Notes under the pieces: generated by a model
The model's input: only the letters and a program-made list of their open reading frames with translations
Database searches by the model: none
Told to the model about the DNA's origin: nothing
Part shown: one piece after another, positions 33,414 through 44,838 of the stretch
Layout: each line of letters opens with the position of its first letter
How positions within the stretch are numbered: the first letter of the stretch is position 1
Assembly: GCA_005656395.1 (NCBI GenBank)
Contig: SRSI01000077.1
Span: 1,364,001 to 1,428,000 of the forward strand
Length of the DNA: 64,000 nucleotides
Direction of reading: 5' to 3'
Origin: Strongyloides papillosus
Taxonomy: Eukaryota > Nematoda > Chromadorea > Rhabditida > Strongyloididae
Program-made: the position numbers and the translations under genes

Positions 33414-36400
33414 AAATTTCCAGTACATCTGTTTATTGATCCTCATTGTAATTTTAATAGTTAATAAAGAACTTTTAAAATTTTGTTTTATACATTTTTA
33501 ACATTTCCATGTCATATTATATTTTAAGCTGTAATTAAAGCAAATTATAAGCTTAAACAGTTACATTTTGTTAATATGATTAATAAGTATAAAAGGATTA
33601 CTGTTGTATTTCAAACGTTTGTACAGTGAATTGGTGTTTATAAATAGTTTATCAAAAATAAAAGTGAATGGTTTTTTTTACTGTGAATGGATAACAAATT
33701 CATTTTCCAAATTATATTAATTTTTAAAGTTGTACCATCTTTTAACAGCTGTAACAAAGGTAATGCTAAGGAAATAAGACAAGAACTAGTCTGTTGACGA
33801 GGAAAAGGTTTGCCTAAATATTAGAAAAACTTTTTTGTATACGTGAAAGATCTTTTTAAAAAATGGACAGTAATAATGATTATTTTATTATGTTTAGAAG
33901 AAAGGGATGTTTGGATAGATAGTTAAATGTTTAATAGAATTACCATCATTCAAAAGAAATGTAATTTTGTCTTCTTCACAAGATATTTAGACGGATAAGT
34001 ATCATTAAATTTTCCCTAAAAAAATAACGATCTTGATAGGAAAGACTTTGTAATTTTTCTTTTAACTATATATGATCTTTTGAATGATTTAAAAATTTAA
34101 AATACTTTTATATTTTTGGAATTAATCTTATTAAAAATTTTGTTTATAATCATTTAATAATAAAAACAAATGAAGTAATGTAATCGGTTATTTTTTTATT
34201 TTAATTGCTTAGTTGTAATATTATTTTAAATAACTTTATAAATAGAAAAAACTTGCAAAAACAAAAGCTAGAGTGCATAAAAAACGAGTTAATTAATGAT
34301 ATAAATAATAAATATTATCCAAAAACTATTTTAAATTTACCGTCGTTTTAAACTCGGGAATCAGATGTAAAGTGATATATGTATGGGAGCTTAAATATTA
34401 ATTTTTACATGAACATAAAATTTATAAATAAAATAATATTTAAACAAAACTAGCACAATAAAAATCAAAAAAAAATTTTTATTGAAAGAGTACTATTTAA
34501 AATATTATGTAGATAAGCTGAAGTATACATGAAAAATATTTTTTATATAACATAATGAAAGTCATGATACAGTTTGCAGTCTTTATATCATCTACTATAT
34601 ATCCACTTTTTTGACTATTCATTTATTATGTATTATTATCTTTTGTACTTTCAAATGAATAAATTTTTATTAGTACTTAAAAATTTGATTAATATTATTA
34701 TTCTTGCTAACGTTAAGAAAATATTTCTTATTGATATCGTTTAAAAAAATAATATATCCTTAAATTTTGATATTTAATATCTGATAAAATACTAGCTAAT
34801 ATTGATATTTAAAATGATTTATTTATCATTATTTTTGCTTTCTGATAAAACTGAAAGTTTATTAAGTATTAGAGGTACAATTTATTATTTTGATATATTA
34901 CTTTCATCAATTAATAATGAGTGGTGATTTCCTATTTTTTAATAGTATATTAATGATATTTAAATATGCTTAATTATTACTAACAACATGTAAATTATAA
35001 GAGTAATGCTATTTTTATAAAAGTATACTTATGAATGATATTTTGAAATAAATTGAACTATTTTATGTTTCGTCAAATGTATAAAATTACTTAAAATGAG
35101 AATTAAAAAAAGAGTAGAGGGAAAAATATTATATAGTTATACTAGTATGCAAAAAATTATATCAATTTTAAATTTGATATCAGTTTTATTAAATTTAGAA
35201 TATGATACTGCTAATTGAAACAATTTTTATTTACAATTATTTGTATAATTAATGAATATGTCTCATAATGTAGATGTTTTATAGACTAACAAAGCGTATT
35301 ATTAATTTTTTCTACTCAAGTACTCTAGATCACATCTTATTATTTTACGTCTTTTGAATATGCCATTACTTCATTTATTATATTATATATATCGTTTATT
35401 AAAATACTTTAAATATATATTTAAAATTAAACCATTATTAATAGCTTTTCTACTCCTCTTCTAAATATCTTGATCATTGTTAAAAAAATTAACTTTAATT
35501 TTATTAATATTTAATCGAAGATAATAAAAATATGTTATCTTTTATATTAAACCTTTTAAATATCTTAATTATTTCAAAGTAAAAAAATACATTAATAATG
35601 ATATCTATCAAATTGAAAGATCTAAAATTTTTTATTTATTAAACATTGATAAATTTATTTAATATTCATTCTTCACCTTCATTTGCAAATTATAAACAGT
35701 TAACAAATTCTGATATCTTATAAAATTATATTTTTCATATCATCATTATTTTACTAATATTTTTATGCTTGTTTCACAAATATTTATTAATTTACCGCTA
35801 GAATCTTTTAAACGCTGTGAAGATTTTATCAACAAGAATTTAAATAAAATATTAATGTTTTAAATTTTTAACTTTTTCTTTTGTTTCTGATGTTAATATT
35901 TAATGAGAAAATAATTAAGAATGATAACAATAAACAAGTCCTGAAACAAAAGGACTAAAATGTTTTCCTATTTTTCATTATCCGTCTCTATTATAGATAA
36001 AATTATTAATAACTTATAACCTATTTAGATCCAAAGAAATTATTGTCATAATATATTAATAAGAATAATATGGATATTCATAATTTGAAAATAATATCAT
36101 TCATTGTTTTAAAATAGTATTTTTAATGAAATTGATACAAGAATATCACATTTTGACGATGTTTCTATCTGTCCTTATTTATCAAACAATATACAAAATT
36201 ACACTTCTTTTACGTAGTAATGTACTATGGGTACTAAATATTTGTTCATAGAAAGTACATTTATGTTATAAAATCACAATATCAAGCATATTATTGATAT
36301 CTACCCATATTCTCAACCATTTTTTATCACAACAATCATTTTTTTTTGTTTTTTCTTTTTTTTTCTTGAAATATTATTCGATGAAGAATGTAATTACAAT

Positions 36401-36605
36401 TAATATTAACATCGTAAACATCATAAATATTTGTTTATTTTAGTAAAATTTTGTTAAATATTTTTTGATCACATTTTTCAGGTGTTAAACAAAAAATAGT
36501 TATATTTCCACTATTAATTATTTTTTTTGTTACATAGGTATAAAAAAATCAAAGTTGCAATATTGCCTGAGGAAAAAAATAACACCAATCATTTAAATAG
36601 GATAA
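33414..36605. other. AT-rich intergenic region, 3.2 kb
   Basis: Very AT-rich, with many short A or T runs. A 36-codon frame at 33687-33797 with a leader-like start was noted but not accepted. No RNA gene or repeat was found. Confidence 0.5.
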
Positions 36606-36758
36606 ATTTATTTGTTCTATAATTTAACCAACCTGGATCACAAATTGGAGATTTATTTGGACCAACATGGTCATCTTACAATTCCAACATGGGAGTCTGT
36701 CAAGAAAGGTACCTTGATAAAAGATATAAATATTGAAGGAAGTAAATTAAAAAAAAAG
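36606..36758 (+). other. Possible upstream exon of the patched-related gene
   Basis: 51 open codons (36606-36758) end at a good donor (AAAAAG, then GTAAGATA) and are in phase with the exon at 38388 across a ~1.6 kb gap. The composition is protein-like (LDHKLEIYLDQHGHLTIP, TWESVKKGTLIKDINIEG). No ATG occurs in this frame. A rival reading uses the ATG at 36667 in another frame to a weaker donor at 36709, also in phase. It may be coding, 5' UTR or chance. Confidence 0.3.
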
Positions 36759-38387
36759 GTAAGATATCGTTTATTTTTGATAATAATTTAAAAAAAAATA
36801 AGTATGGCATGATTATTGTATACAAACATGAGATATTTTTAATTAAACTAATATAAAGATATGATTGATATGTAATGTAAATAGATAATTAACAAGATGT
36901 GATAAGAAATGTGTAGTTTAACAAAAATTAACATAAAAATATAGTAAGAGAACTTTCTGTTTAAAGAAGAAAAATTTTTTATACCTTTACATACAATATT
37001 TTTGACGATATATAATCATATCAGTTTTATACATAGAAGTGGTAGAATGTTGATAAAAAAATTTTAGACTAAGGTCCTTAGTATATTTATTTTAATGGGT
37101 AATAGGAATAACAACAAAAAACTATGTACCTTTTCTTATTTCCCATTTATTTTGATATATTTTGTTAAATACTCCACAATAAGATCCCCATATCAATGTG
37201 TTTTATATTTATTTTAAAATTAATACATCTGATCTTTTAATTACAATGTCTTTCAAAAATAAGTAACATTCTTTTTGTAATATTGACATTTTTGTTTATA
37301 ATATTCTCTTTTGTTATCAAAATATATAAAATATTTGAGGTTTTACTGGAAAATATCAATTTTAAATAATTGAAAAGATTTTATTAATTATTTCATGGTA
37401 AAGCAATTTATTATTTCATATCATTTTTATTACTATTTTAAGAATTATAAATTTCCCTAAATATCATTTTACTGAAAAAGATTCATTTTTTAGAAACATA
37501 AATCATTTTATAAAATTGAAATTTTTACAAAATGAAATAACTTTTTTTACTAATAAATATATTTTGTTAAATAACCAAAATCTATAAAATATAAATATTA
37601 TTTTAAATTAAAAAATGTTTGAGATTTAAATAGATATCTGTAATTTGTAATTTTATATTTTGTTAAATTAAACAATATTTAAAATAGCGTTGAGACTACA
37701 GATCTTTTTTTTACACATGTGTTATAATTAATATGTTAAAAAATACTTTTTTGAACTTTTTATCTGTTTTCTTAATGTTAAAAAAATACGCATGAACTTT
37801 ATAAGTTAAACTACAAAGTATTACATTAATTTTACCATAAAGAACCGATTAATATCGTGAGGGTATAATGCATTTGATTATAATAATAAATTTTAACCAA
37901 ATTATGATAAAATTATCAATAATACCAATCCGAGGTCCAAAATATATGTTTAAACAAATGATAACACTTCTCTGTTCCATGAAACTAATTCTGTAATAAA
38001 TTATATCTACTGATAAAATTTTTCTTTTCTACTTTACTTTTATCATAAATATATGTATACATTTATATACTAAGATGATGATTTATTTTTATCTATTAAT
38101 GAATGATTTCTTGAGTTTCTAATATTAATACTTGATTTTACTAAAATATACATTTCAAAACTAGCACATTTTTTATTTCATTACTTTGGTGCTAAGAAAA
38201 TTGAATAAGTATCAAAATATTATCTAAAATTTTGACAAATTTTGTATTATTAACCAATAAACGAAATAAACATTTATCTCGTATCTTCAGTACTTTTTTA
38301 ATTTATACAAAAAACTATTATACATAATTTAAAAAAATTTTTTTTTGATAAATTTAACAATTTTACATTTCAATTTATATATTTTAG

Positions 38388-41131
38388 GTGTTTCGAAGAA
38401 TGAATGATTATTCTGAGAATGTTTCTTTCATCGGTCGACAAATTGGAGCACATCCATTTAAATTTATTATTTTATGGATTATTGTCTTTCTTCTATCATT
38501 AACGATAATAAATGATCCTCCTAAAGAACCAAAACAACCTGATTTAGGTTTTACAAAATTTGACGCAGAAGCAAGGAGAGAGGTTCTTTCGAATATCAAT
38601 TTCTTTGGAGGAAATGTAAGTATTGATAAACTTAAGTTTTAGTATTCATATTTTAAGGGCGAACCATGGTATATGGGGTTTTTTGCACGTGCTTTACCTG
38701 GAAACAACATGCTTGATGTAGAAACTTTTAATATTTTCAAGTCAGTATATACAAAAATTCAGCAAACTCCATTGTCTGTTGTAAATAATAGTAATGAAAC
38801 AAAGAATGTGACATATCTAGACATTTGTGATCCATTCTGTACTTTTAATGATATAGTTTTTGGTTTTATGGATGCCTATGCAACAAGAAGTCTTTTAGCA
38901 TTATTTTCTGAACCAGATCCAATTTATTATCCAACCTCAAAAATGCTAGGATTTGATATAAACATTGGAAAACACTTTTTTGAGAGAACCTATGATTCTA
39001 ATAATGAAATGATAGGTGCGAATATATCAGCTCTCTATTTTACAACAATGGTAACATCAATAGAAAAAAGAACACTTCTTAACATTTTAGAAGAAAATGT
39101 CCTTAAGGAAGTTGAAGAATTTAACAAAAATCCGAAAAGAAAATTCAATTTAATTTGTATAAATACAGCTAGAGTGGGAATTGATGTAAAAGAAGGTTTG
39201 ATACATGTTGGTAAACTTTATATTATTGGAATTTGTTTGTATATTACTGTTTTTATGTTGATGTTCCACTTTTTTATTTCATGGAAGTTTGACTTTGGTA
39301 AAAAGACTAATTATCTGTTTGGAATTTTAATTTTACTAATTCCTATCTTTAGTTCTACCATTGCTTTAAGAGTCCAAACTTTACTCTCATCTCAAATCAA
39401 TTTTTTATTTCTCAGTTCACCATGGATTACTGTTGCTTATTTTTTGAGTAAGTAATTTTTAATCAATTTTTTTTTATATTTTTTACCATTTTAGCAACAT
39501 TAAAATCACTACTTCTTCTTCAGTATTGGATGTATTATAATTCAATACCAACCCTCTATACACAAACAATTGCATCTAATTTTCAAATGCGTTTAGGGAT
39601 AATGTTTGGGAGATTTACTAAAATATTCTTTACTTCTATGTTTTGTGACGTAGCAGGGTTATGTGTTGGAGCATTGCTTGTACCTTCAGCATACAGTGAA
39701 TTCTTATATTTCATATTACTTCTTTCACTTTCAATAAATTTCACAATATTATTTTTATTAACACCACTTCTAAAATACTTTAAAAGAGGTAGAAAAACAG
39801 AAATGATTGAATTAGGATATAGAATGGCAAATGTTCATGACAACAAAAATGGAAAAAATAACAATAATCATTATTCCTATTCAAACCATTATGATCATAA
39901 TGAAGAATTAAATTTGCCAAAGAATGTTCTAAGAAGTAGAAAAATAAGAAAAAATATAATACAACCGTATTCTGATTTTATGACTACCAAACTTGCTACA
40001 ATAATTGCAACAAGTATAATGGTTATATTATCAATAATTATTCCATATTTTTACCTTCCATTAGTTTTTTCAAACGACTCCAATTTTATTTCTTTCAGTT
40101 TTAGACAATTAGTATTGCCAAATTCATTAGCAGTTGATGGTTTTAATATCGTTGAACGTAAAGTTTGGCCAGATTCACTTGCTACAGTGTATATAATTCA
40201 AAATCCACCAAAGAATTTCAGCAATCAATTAGAATTTGTTCCATTTAAAAATATGATAGATGATTTAGAGTTAATTAAAGAAAATGCCGGGAGAATAGCA
40301 AATCAAATGTGGTTATTTGATTATATGAGAGTAACAAAACAAAATTGGAATGATACAAAAAGTTTAAACATGTCAGGGTTTAAGAAGTTTATTACAACAT
40401 TTCCATATAAAGATTGGCAAACAGGAACACAATTTAAATTTTTGATTAATCCAGAAACAGGAGAAGAAGTACCAATAATAACAAAAATGCTTTTTATGGC
40501 AACCCATAACAATGTGACATCAATGAAAGAAAAACATAATCTTATGAAAAAGATAAGGTTAAAAGTTTCAAAATATCGTGAAATGTATGATATTGTTCCT
40601 TATGATACGGATGCAATGAACATTGATATTATAGATCAAGCTCTTCAAACAAGTATCTATATAAATGTATGCTTTATTGTAGCATTAATAATAGGACAAA
40701 CATTTGTAACACCAAAATTAGGATTACTATTGATAGGATTATATATAACTATAACATCAAATGCATATTTATATATACTAGTGTATTTATTCGTTAACCA
40801 TTTAACGCCGTTTAGTATTGTATCACTATTTTTGGGTTTTCTTATGCTATCAATATCATTATTAATAATTTTGTATGAATTTTACCATCTTAATGATGTA
40901 CATGGAAGAAGAAAAAGAATAAGTTTTACTATTACCAATATTATGTATATCATACTTACTTCTGTTATTTCAATGGCTTTTGGATTGTTGCCTTTAGTCT
41001 TTTCAAAAGTTTCTCTTTTTTATGAAGCTTCTGTTATTATAGAGTGTTCTATTTTAATTATACTTTTTCAAGGTATTTACATTCTTCCAAATCTATTTGG
41101 TTTCTTCCCAAAATCTATTACTATGGAATAA
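38388..41131 (+). CDS. Patched-related (PTR) multipass membrane protein
   Basis: Exons 38388-38615, 38658-39447 and 39495-41131, with introns of 42 and 47 nt; 884 codons from the exon edge, 880 residues from the first ATG (38400). Layout fits the PTR/RND fold: first membrane span HPFKFIILWIIVFLLSL, a large extracellular loop (YLDICDPFCTFNDIVFGFMD, SEPDPIYYPTSKML), a sterol-sensing-like five-helix block, a cytoplasmic loop rich in Asn, Lys and His, a second loop and a final five-helix block. PTR proteins act in cuticle and moulting. The GxxxDD motif normally in helix 4 and its partner in helix 10 are missing: here SPWITVAYFLSTTLKSLLLL and FLGFLMLSISLLIILYEFYH have no matching Asp. These residues carry proton movement in RND transporters, so transport may be lost or altered. 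Confidence 0.85.
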
Positions 41132-41505
41132 AGATGAAGAAATTAAAATACATTTTTTGACAGGAAGAAGAACATATTTAAATATACGAGGTGAATTTAA
41201 TTAATCAAAATTTCAGTAATATATTAAAAAACAAAACAAAAAAGTTATGTTCAAAGAAATAAAATGATTAAATAATATTACTTCTTGTCATGCCATATAT
41301 ATATTCTGATTAAAGATCTTTATCATTTTTTAGCGTATGATTTTTTTTTATTATTGTTGTATCTTTTTTTCCAAATTAAAGATGGTATTTATTAAAATTT
41401 TACTAAAATTTTTTTGAGATATTTTTTTACCTATAAACAATAAATTTACGTTTATGAAAATATCAATATTAAAAAAAAGCTATTTAAATAAAACGTAAAA
41501 TAGTA
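41132..41505. other. Intergenic spacer
   Basis: AT-rich, between two same-strand genes. No coding signal. Confidence 0.45.
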
Positions 41506-42504
41506 ATGAAAAAAATTACACTGATTAAAAAAATGGTTGTGGAGTATACAGTTACAAAAGTGGAAACAAATTTATCGTTTTCTATTGAAAAAATGGTAAC
41601 ACGTGTTTTGTCAGTGGCTAAAGACGGTCAAATTCTTGAAGAAATAGTAAGCATAGACGAAATCAAGGAATTAATAAATGCAACAAAACATATATTCATT
41701 CAACAACCCGTTTGTCTTGAAATTCAGGCTCCAGTAACCATATGCGGCGACATACATGGACAATTTCATGATTTATTAAGGATTTTTTATCAAGGTGGTT
41801 TTCCAAATGAAACAAGTTATCTTTTTCTCGGTGACTATGTTGATAGAGGAAAACAAAGTTTAGAAACAATGATATTTTTGATGTGCTATAAAATTCTCTT
41901 TCCTGATAGTTTTTTTCTTCTCCGTGGAAATCATGAATGTTACAAAGTTAACCGTCATTATGGATTTTATGATGAAATATCAAGAAAATATCATTCAATG
42001 GATTTATTTGAAGCATTTGGATCAATGTTTGAATATATGCCTATTTCTGCAATTGTTGGAGATAAAATTCTTTGTGTTCACGGAGGTTTATCACCTGAAT
42101 TAAAAAGTAGAGAATGCTTGATGAAGATCAAAAGACCTGTTTGTCCATATAATAATAGTTTTGTTTGCGATTTACTTTGGTCTGATCCGGATTTACTTAC
42201 TAAAGGGTTTTCCTCTAGTACACGAGGTGTTTCATACTTTTTTGGAACCGGTATCACTAATAAAATTTGTGAAGATCTTAAAATTGACTTGATTTGTCGT
42301 GGACATCAAGTTGTCCAGGATGGTTATGAATTTTTTGCCGATCGAAAAATGGTTACAATTTTTTCAGCACCCCACTACTGTGGGCAGTATGCAAATAGTG
42401 GAGCTTTTATGACAGTTTCTGGTGAATTAGCATGTTCTTTCACAATATTAAAACCTTTCATTAATACAAAAAAAGTTTCTGGACCAGTTATTAAAAAATG
42501 GTAG
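41506..42504 (+). CDS. PP1-type serine/threonine protein phosphatase catalytic subunit
   Basis: 332 residues, one exon. All signatures of the PPP family are present: GDIHGQFHDLL, FLGDYVDRGKQSLET, LLRGNHECYKVNRHYGFYDE, CVHGGLSPEL and ICRGHQVVQDGYEFF. KQSLETMIFLMCYKI, WSDPD and the C-terminal SFTILKP strand identify PP1 rather than PP2A or PP2B. Compared with canonical PP1 it is divergent: SAPHYCGQYANSGAFM replaces SAPNYCGEFDNAGAMM, and the N-terminus is extended. Nematodes carry many divergent intronless PP1 paralogues, several sperm-specific (GSP-3/4 in C. elegans); this may be one of them. Two ATGs (41506 and 41533) could serve as the start. Confidence 0.9.
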   Translation: MKKITLIKKMVVEYTVTKVETNLSFSIEKMVTRVLSVAKDGQILEEIVSIDEIKELINATKHIFIQQPVCLEIQAPVTICGDIHGQFHDLLRIFYQGGFPNETSYLFLGDYVDRGKQSLETMIFLMCYKILFPDSFFLLRGNHECYKVNRHYGFYDEISRKYHSMDLFEAFGSMFEYMPISAIVGDKILCVHGGLSPELKSRECLMKIKRPVCPYNNSFVCDLLWSDPDLLTKGFSSSTRGVSYFFGTGITNKICEDLKIDLICRGHQVVQDGYEFFADRKMVTIFSAPHYCGQYANSGAFMTVSGELACSFTILKPFINTKKVSGPVIKKW

Positions 42505-42659
42505 TGATAAAAAATATTTTGTATATTAAAGATTTATATATCGTTAACCATTCGTGATTTTGTAACTACAAAATTATTAAATATAATAAAGTTAAAGATG
42601 CTACTGTGTTTATAAATACGTTAATAAATATATTACAAATTATATAAAAGTCAAATATA

Positions 42660-43301
42660 TTAATAACTTCTAATACGATTTAAGTAAATTTCAATACGAT
42701 CCAAAGCATGAACAAGGCGAGGCTCTCTAGTAAGATGCTGAGTTTTGAAATGAGAAACAACATTCGGAGGCTTGAATTTTTCTATATTTTTGATTACTTT
42801 TGCAGGTAAATTTGGTAGACGTGTTCTTTCTTTAGTTGGAACTAAAATTTCAATCGATGACGACGTATTGGAACTTTTTGAAATTATCTTTTTTGATTTT
42901 GATACAGAATAATTTATTTTTCTTGGATTAGTACTTCTTGCTTGTTTCTGAAGCTTTACACATTCTTTTTCTGATATACTTTTTTTTGATTCCGAGGAAG
43001 AACAAGGTTTAAATTTGACATTATTGGAATCTGAAATTTTATAAATCTTTTTTTTCGAAGACTTTTTACTATTTATGTTCCTATAACTTTTGTGCTTCTC
43101 GGTTATTTTTGTAGGTATACTCTCCTTTTTAGAAATATCACACTTGGTATAGTTGTCCTTATCAATGTAATCATTTCCTCTTTTTTTACATCCATCATGT
43201 TCAATAGAATTTTTTCCACAACAAGCAAACAAATACAAGCAACTAAAAAAAACAAGAAAGTACTCATTAATATAATAAATACTTTCTACGTACAAACACA
43301 T
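42660..43301 (-). CDS. Ser/Lys-rich orphan protein with hydrophobic N-terminus
   Basis: 213 residues, one exon. A hydrophobic segment near the start (YFLVFFSCLYLFACCG) could be a signal peptide or anchor. The middle is low-complexity Ser/Lys/Ile (KKSSKKKIYKISDSNNVKFK, SSSESKKSISEKECV) and likely disordered. The C-terminus is more ordered in look (LPNLPAKVIKNIEKFKPPNV, HALDRIEIYLNRIRSY). I recognise no family. The frame is long for this AT-rich region and has few alternatives on the other strand, so a real lineage-specific gene is likely. Confidence 0.55.
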   Translation of the reverse strand: MCLYVESIYYINEYFLVFFSCLYLFACCGKNSIEHDGCKKRGNDYIDKDNYTKCDISKKESIPTKITEKHKSYRNINSKKSSKKKIYKISDSNNVKFKPCSSSESKKSISEKECVKLQKQARSTNPRKINYSVSKSKKIISKSSNTSSSIEILVPTKERTRLPNLPAKVIKNIEKFKPPNVVSHFKTQHLTREPRLVHALDRIEIYLNRIRSY

Positions 43302-43635
43302 TTTTCAATAAGAAATATTTAATCTTACTATTGTACTATTTTCTTTATTTATATCGAAGGTATTTTGAATAATAATATTTTATATGAATTTTTTATTACA
43401 TAGCTAATATATTTCTCTCTATTCATTTTTTTTATAAAATTTTAATTTTCACTAATATTGAGGAATTTAATTTTAAATGTAAATATAATCGAAAATTAAA
43501 ATAGAAGTATTGAACAAGATGTTTCTTTTTTTTTTAAAAAAAAGTTGTATTGAAATGTGAAATGGTAGTACAGTAAAAAAAATTAAGATACAATAAAATG
43601 AAATCGTTTAAAGTTAAATTTATTTTAAAAATTAT
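43302..43635. other. Intergenic spacer
   Basis: Between the 5' end of the orphan gene and the 3' end of the UNC-87-like gene, both on the minus strand. AT-rich with no coding signal. Confidence 0.45.
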
Positions 43636-44838
43636 TTACCAAAGTCTTCTGACATATTCGCCTCTAACATCACGTGGTGTACCAAAAGCTCCCATACCAC
43701 ATTGTGAAGCAAAATCTGATTCTTTTTGTCCAGACCAGAATGGGACTTCTGGATCACGAGTTAACTCAGCTGGTAAATCTTCATGGGTATCATCAACATA
43801 TGGAGTATATGTTCTACGTGGCATACCAAAACCTGTTTTCCCAGCTTGAGAGTCAAGAAAATTGACACCCATTTGATATGGAATCATTCCTTGGGATCTT
43901 TGGTCTTGAGCTTGAAGTGTAATAATTGTATTATTTCTGAAAGCACCAAATCCAGTCATACCTCCTTGGTTAGCTCCTAAAGTTTAATTAAATATAAATG
44001 TAAATAAATAAAGGAAATATTTACCTTCTTTCCATCCAGTAGTTTGTCTGGATATTGCTGATTCATCATTAGGCATTTCTCCTCTAACTTCATCTGTATA
44101 TTTTGTTATATTATGTCTTGGCATACCAAAACCAGTCATACCAGCTTGAGTGGCAAATCTATTTGTTCCCATTTGAAGATGGATAAATCCTTGTGATTCA
44201 CGATCTTGTTCCTCTGTTTTTCTAACATCGACAATTCTTGGCATACCAAGTCCAGTCATACCTTTTTGAGATGCTAATTTATTGGTACCCATTTGAAGTG
44301 GAACAATACCATCAGAAAGACGAGCCTTTTCTTCTGGAACTTCAGATGCACCACCAGTTCCTTTGCTTTTGTAATTTACATCCCTAGGAGTTCCCATTCC
44401 AGTCATTCCTTTTTGTGAAGCAAATTTATTAGTACCAGATTGAAGCCATGTTGAACCACGAAGATTTTCAATCTTTTTTTCATCAGTGATTTCTTTAAGA
44501 TTTTCATGTTTGTCTTTGTAAAGTACATCACGTGGAGCACCAAAACCAGTCATACCTTTTTGTGAGGCATATTTATTTGAACCAGATTGGATTGGAACAA
44601 TACCCTCAGATCTCATAAGCTTGGCTTTATCAAATTTAGATGGTTTACCTTGAGAATAAAGTTCTTTTTTTTTAAGAACAGTCTTTGGTAAACTAGGTAA
44701 TCCATGTTGTCTTCCGGGTGTTGGAGATTTTAGAGATGGAGTTAAAACTCCTGGATCAAGTGATGATTGTATTGGTTCGTCATTCTCATCAACTTGTTGA
44801 TCCTCATTATTAATATGCTCGTCTTCAACGTCAGACAT
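43636..44838 (-). CDS. unc-87: UNC-87-like calponin-repeat actin-bundling protein
   Basis: Exons 44025-44838 and 43636-43976 join over a 48-nt intron; 384 residues. After an acidic N-terminus (HINNEDQQVDENDEPIQ) come seven CLIK/calponin-like repeats of the form GxxxLQxGTNKxASQKGMTGFG, then PRxV. Examples are IQSGSNKYASQKGMTGFGAP, LQMGTNRFATQAGMTGFGMP and, last, DFASQCGMGAFGTPRDV. Seven repeats is the number in C. elegans UNC-87, which bundles actin in body-wall muscle thin filaments and opposes ADF/cofilin. The fifth repeat spans the intron, so both exons are needed. CTTTTTTAG about 20 bases before the ATG is a probable trans-splice acceptor. Confidence 0.93.

Noticed and set aside
33687..33797. 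36-codon frame with hydrophobic start and Cys residues (MDNKFIFQIILIFKVVPSFN)
   Set aside because: Resembles the first exon of a small secreted peptide, but it is too short, has no partner exon and no acceptor nearby.
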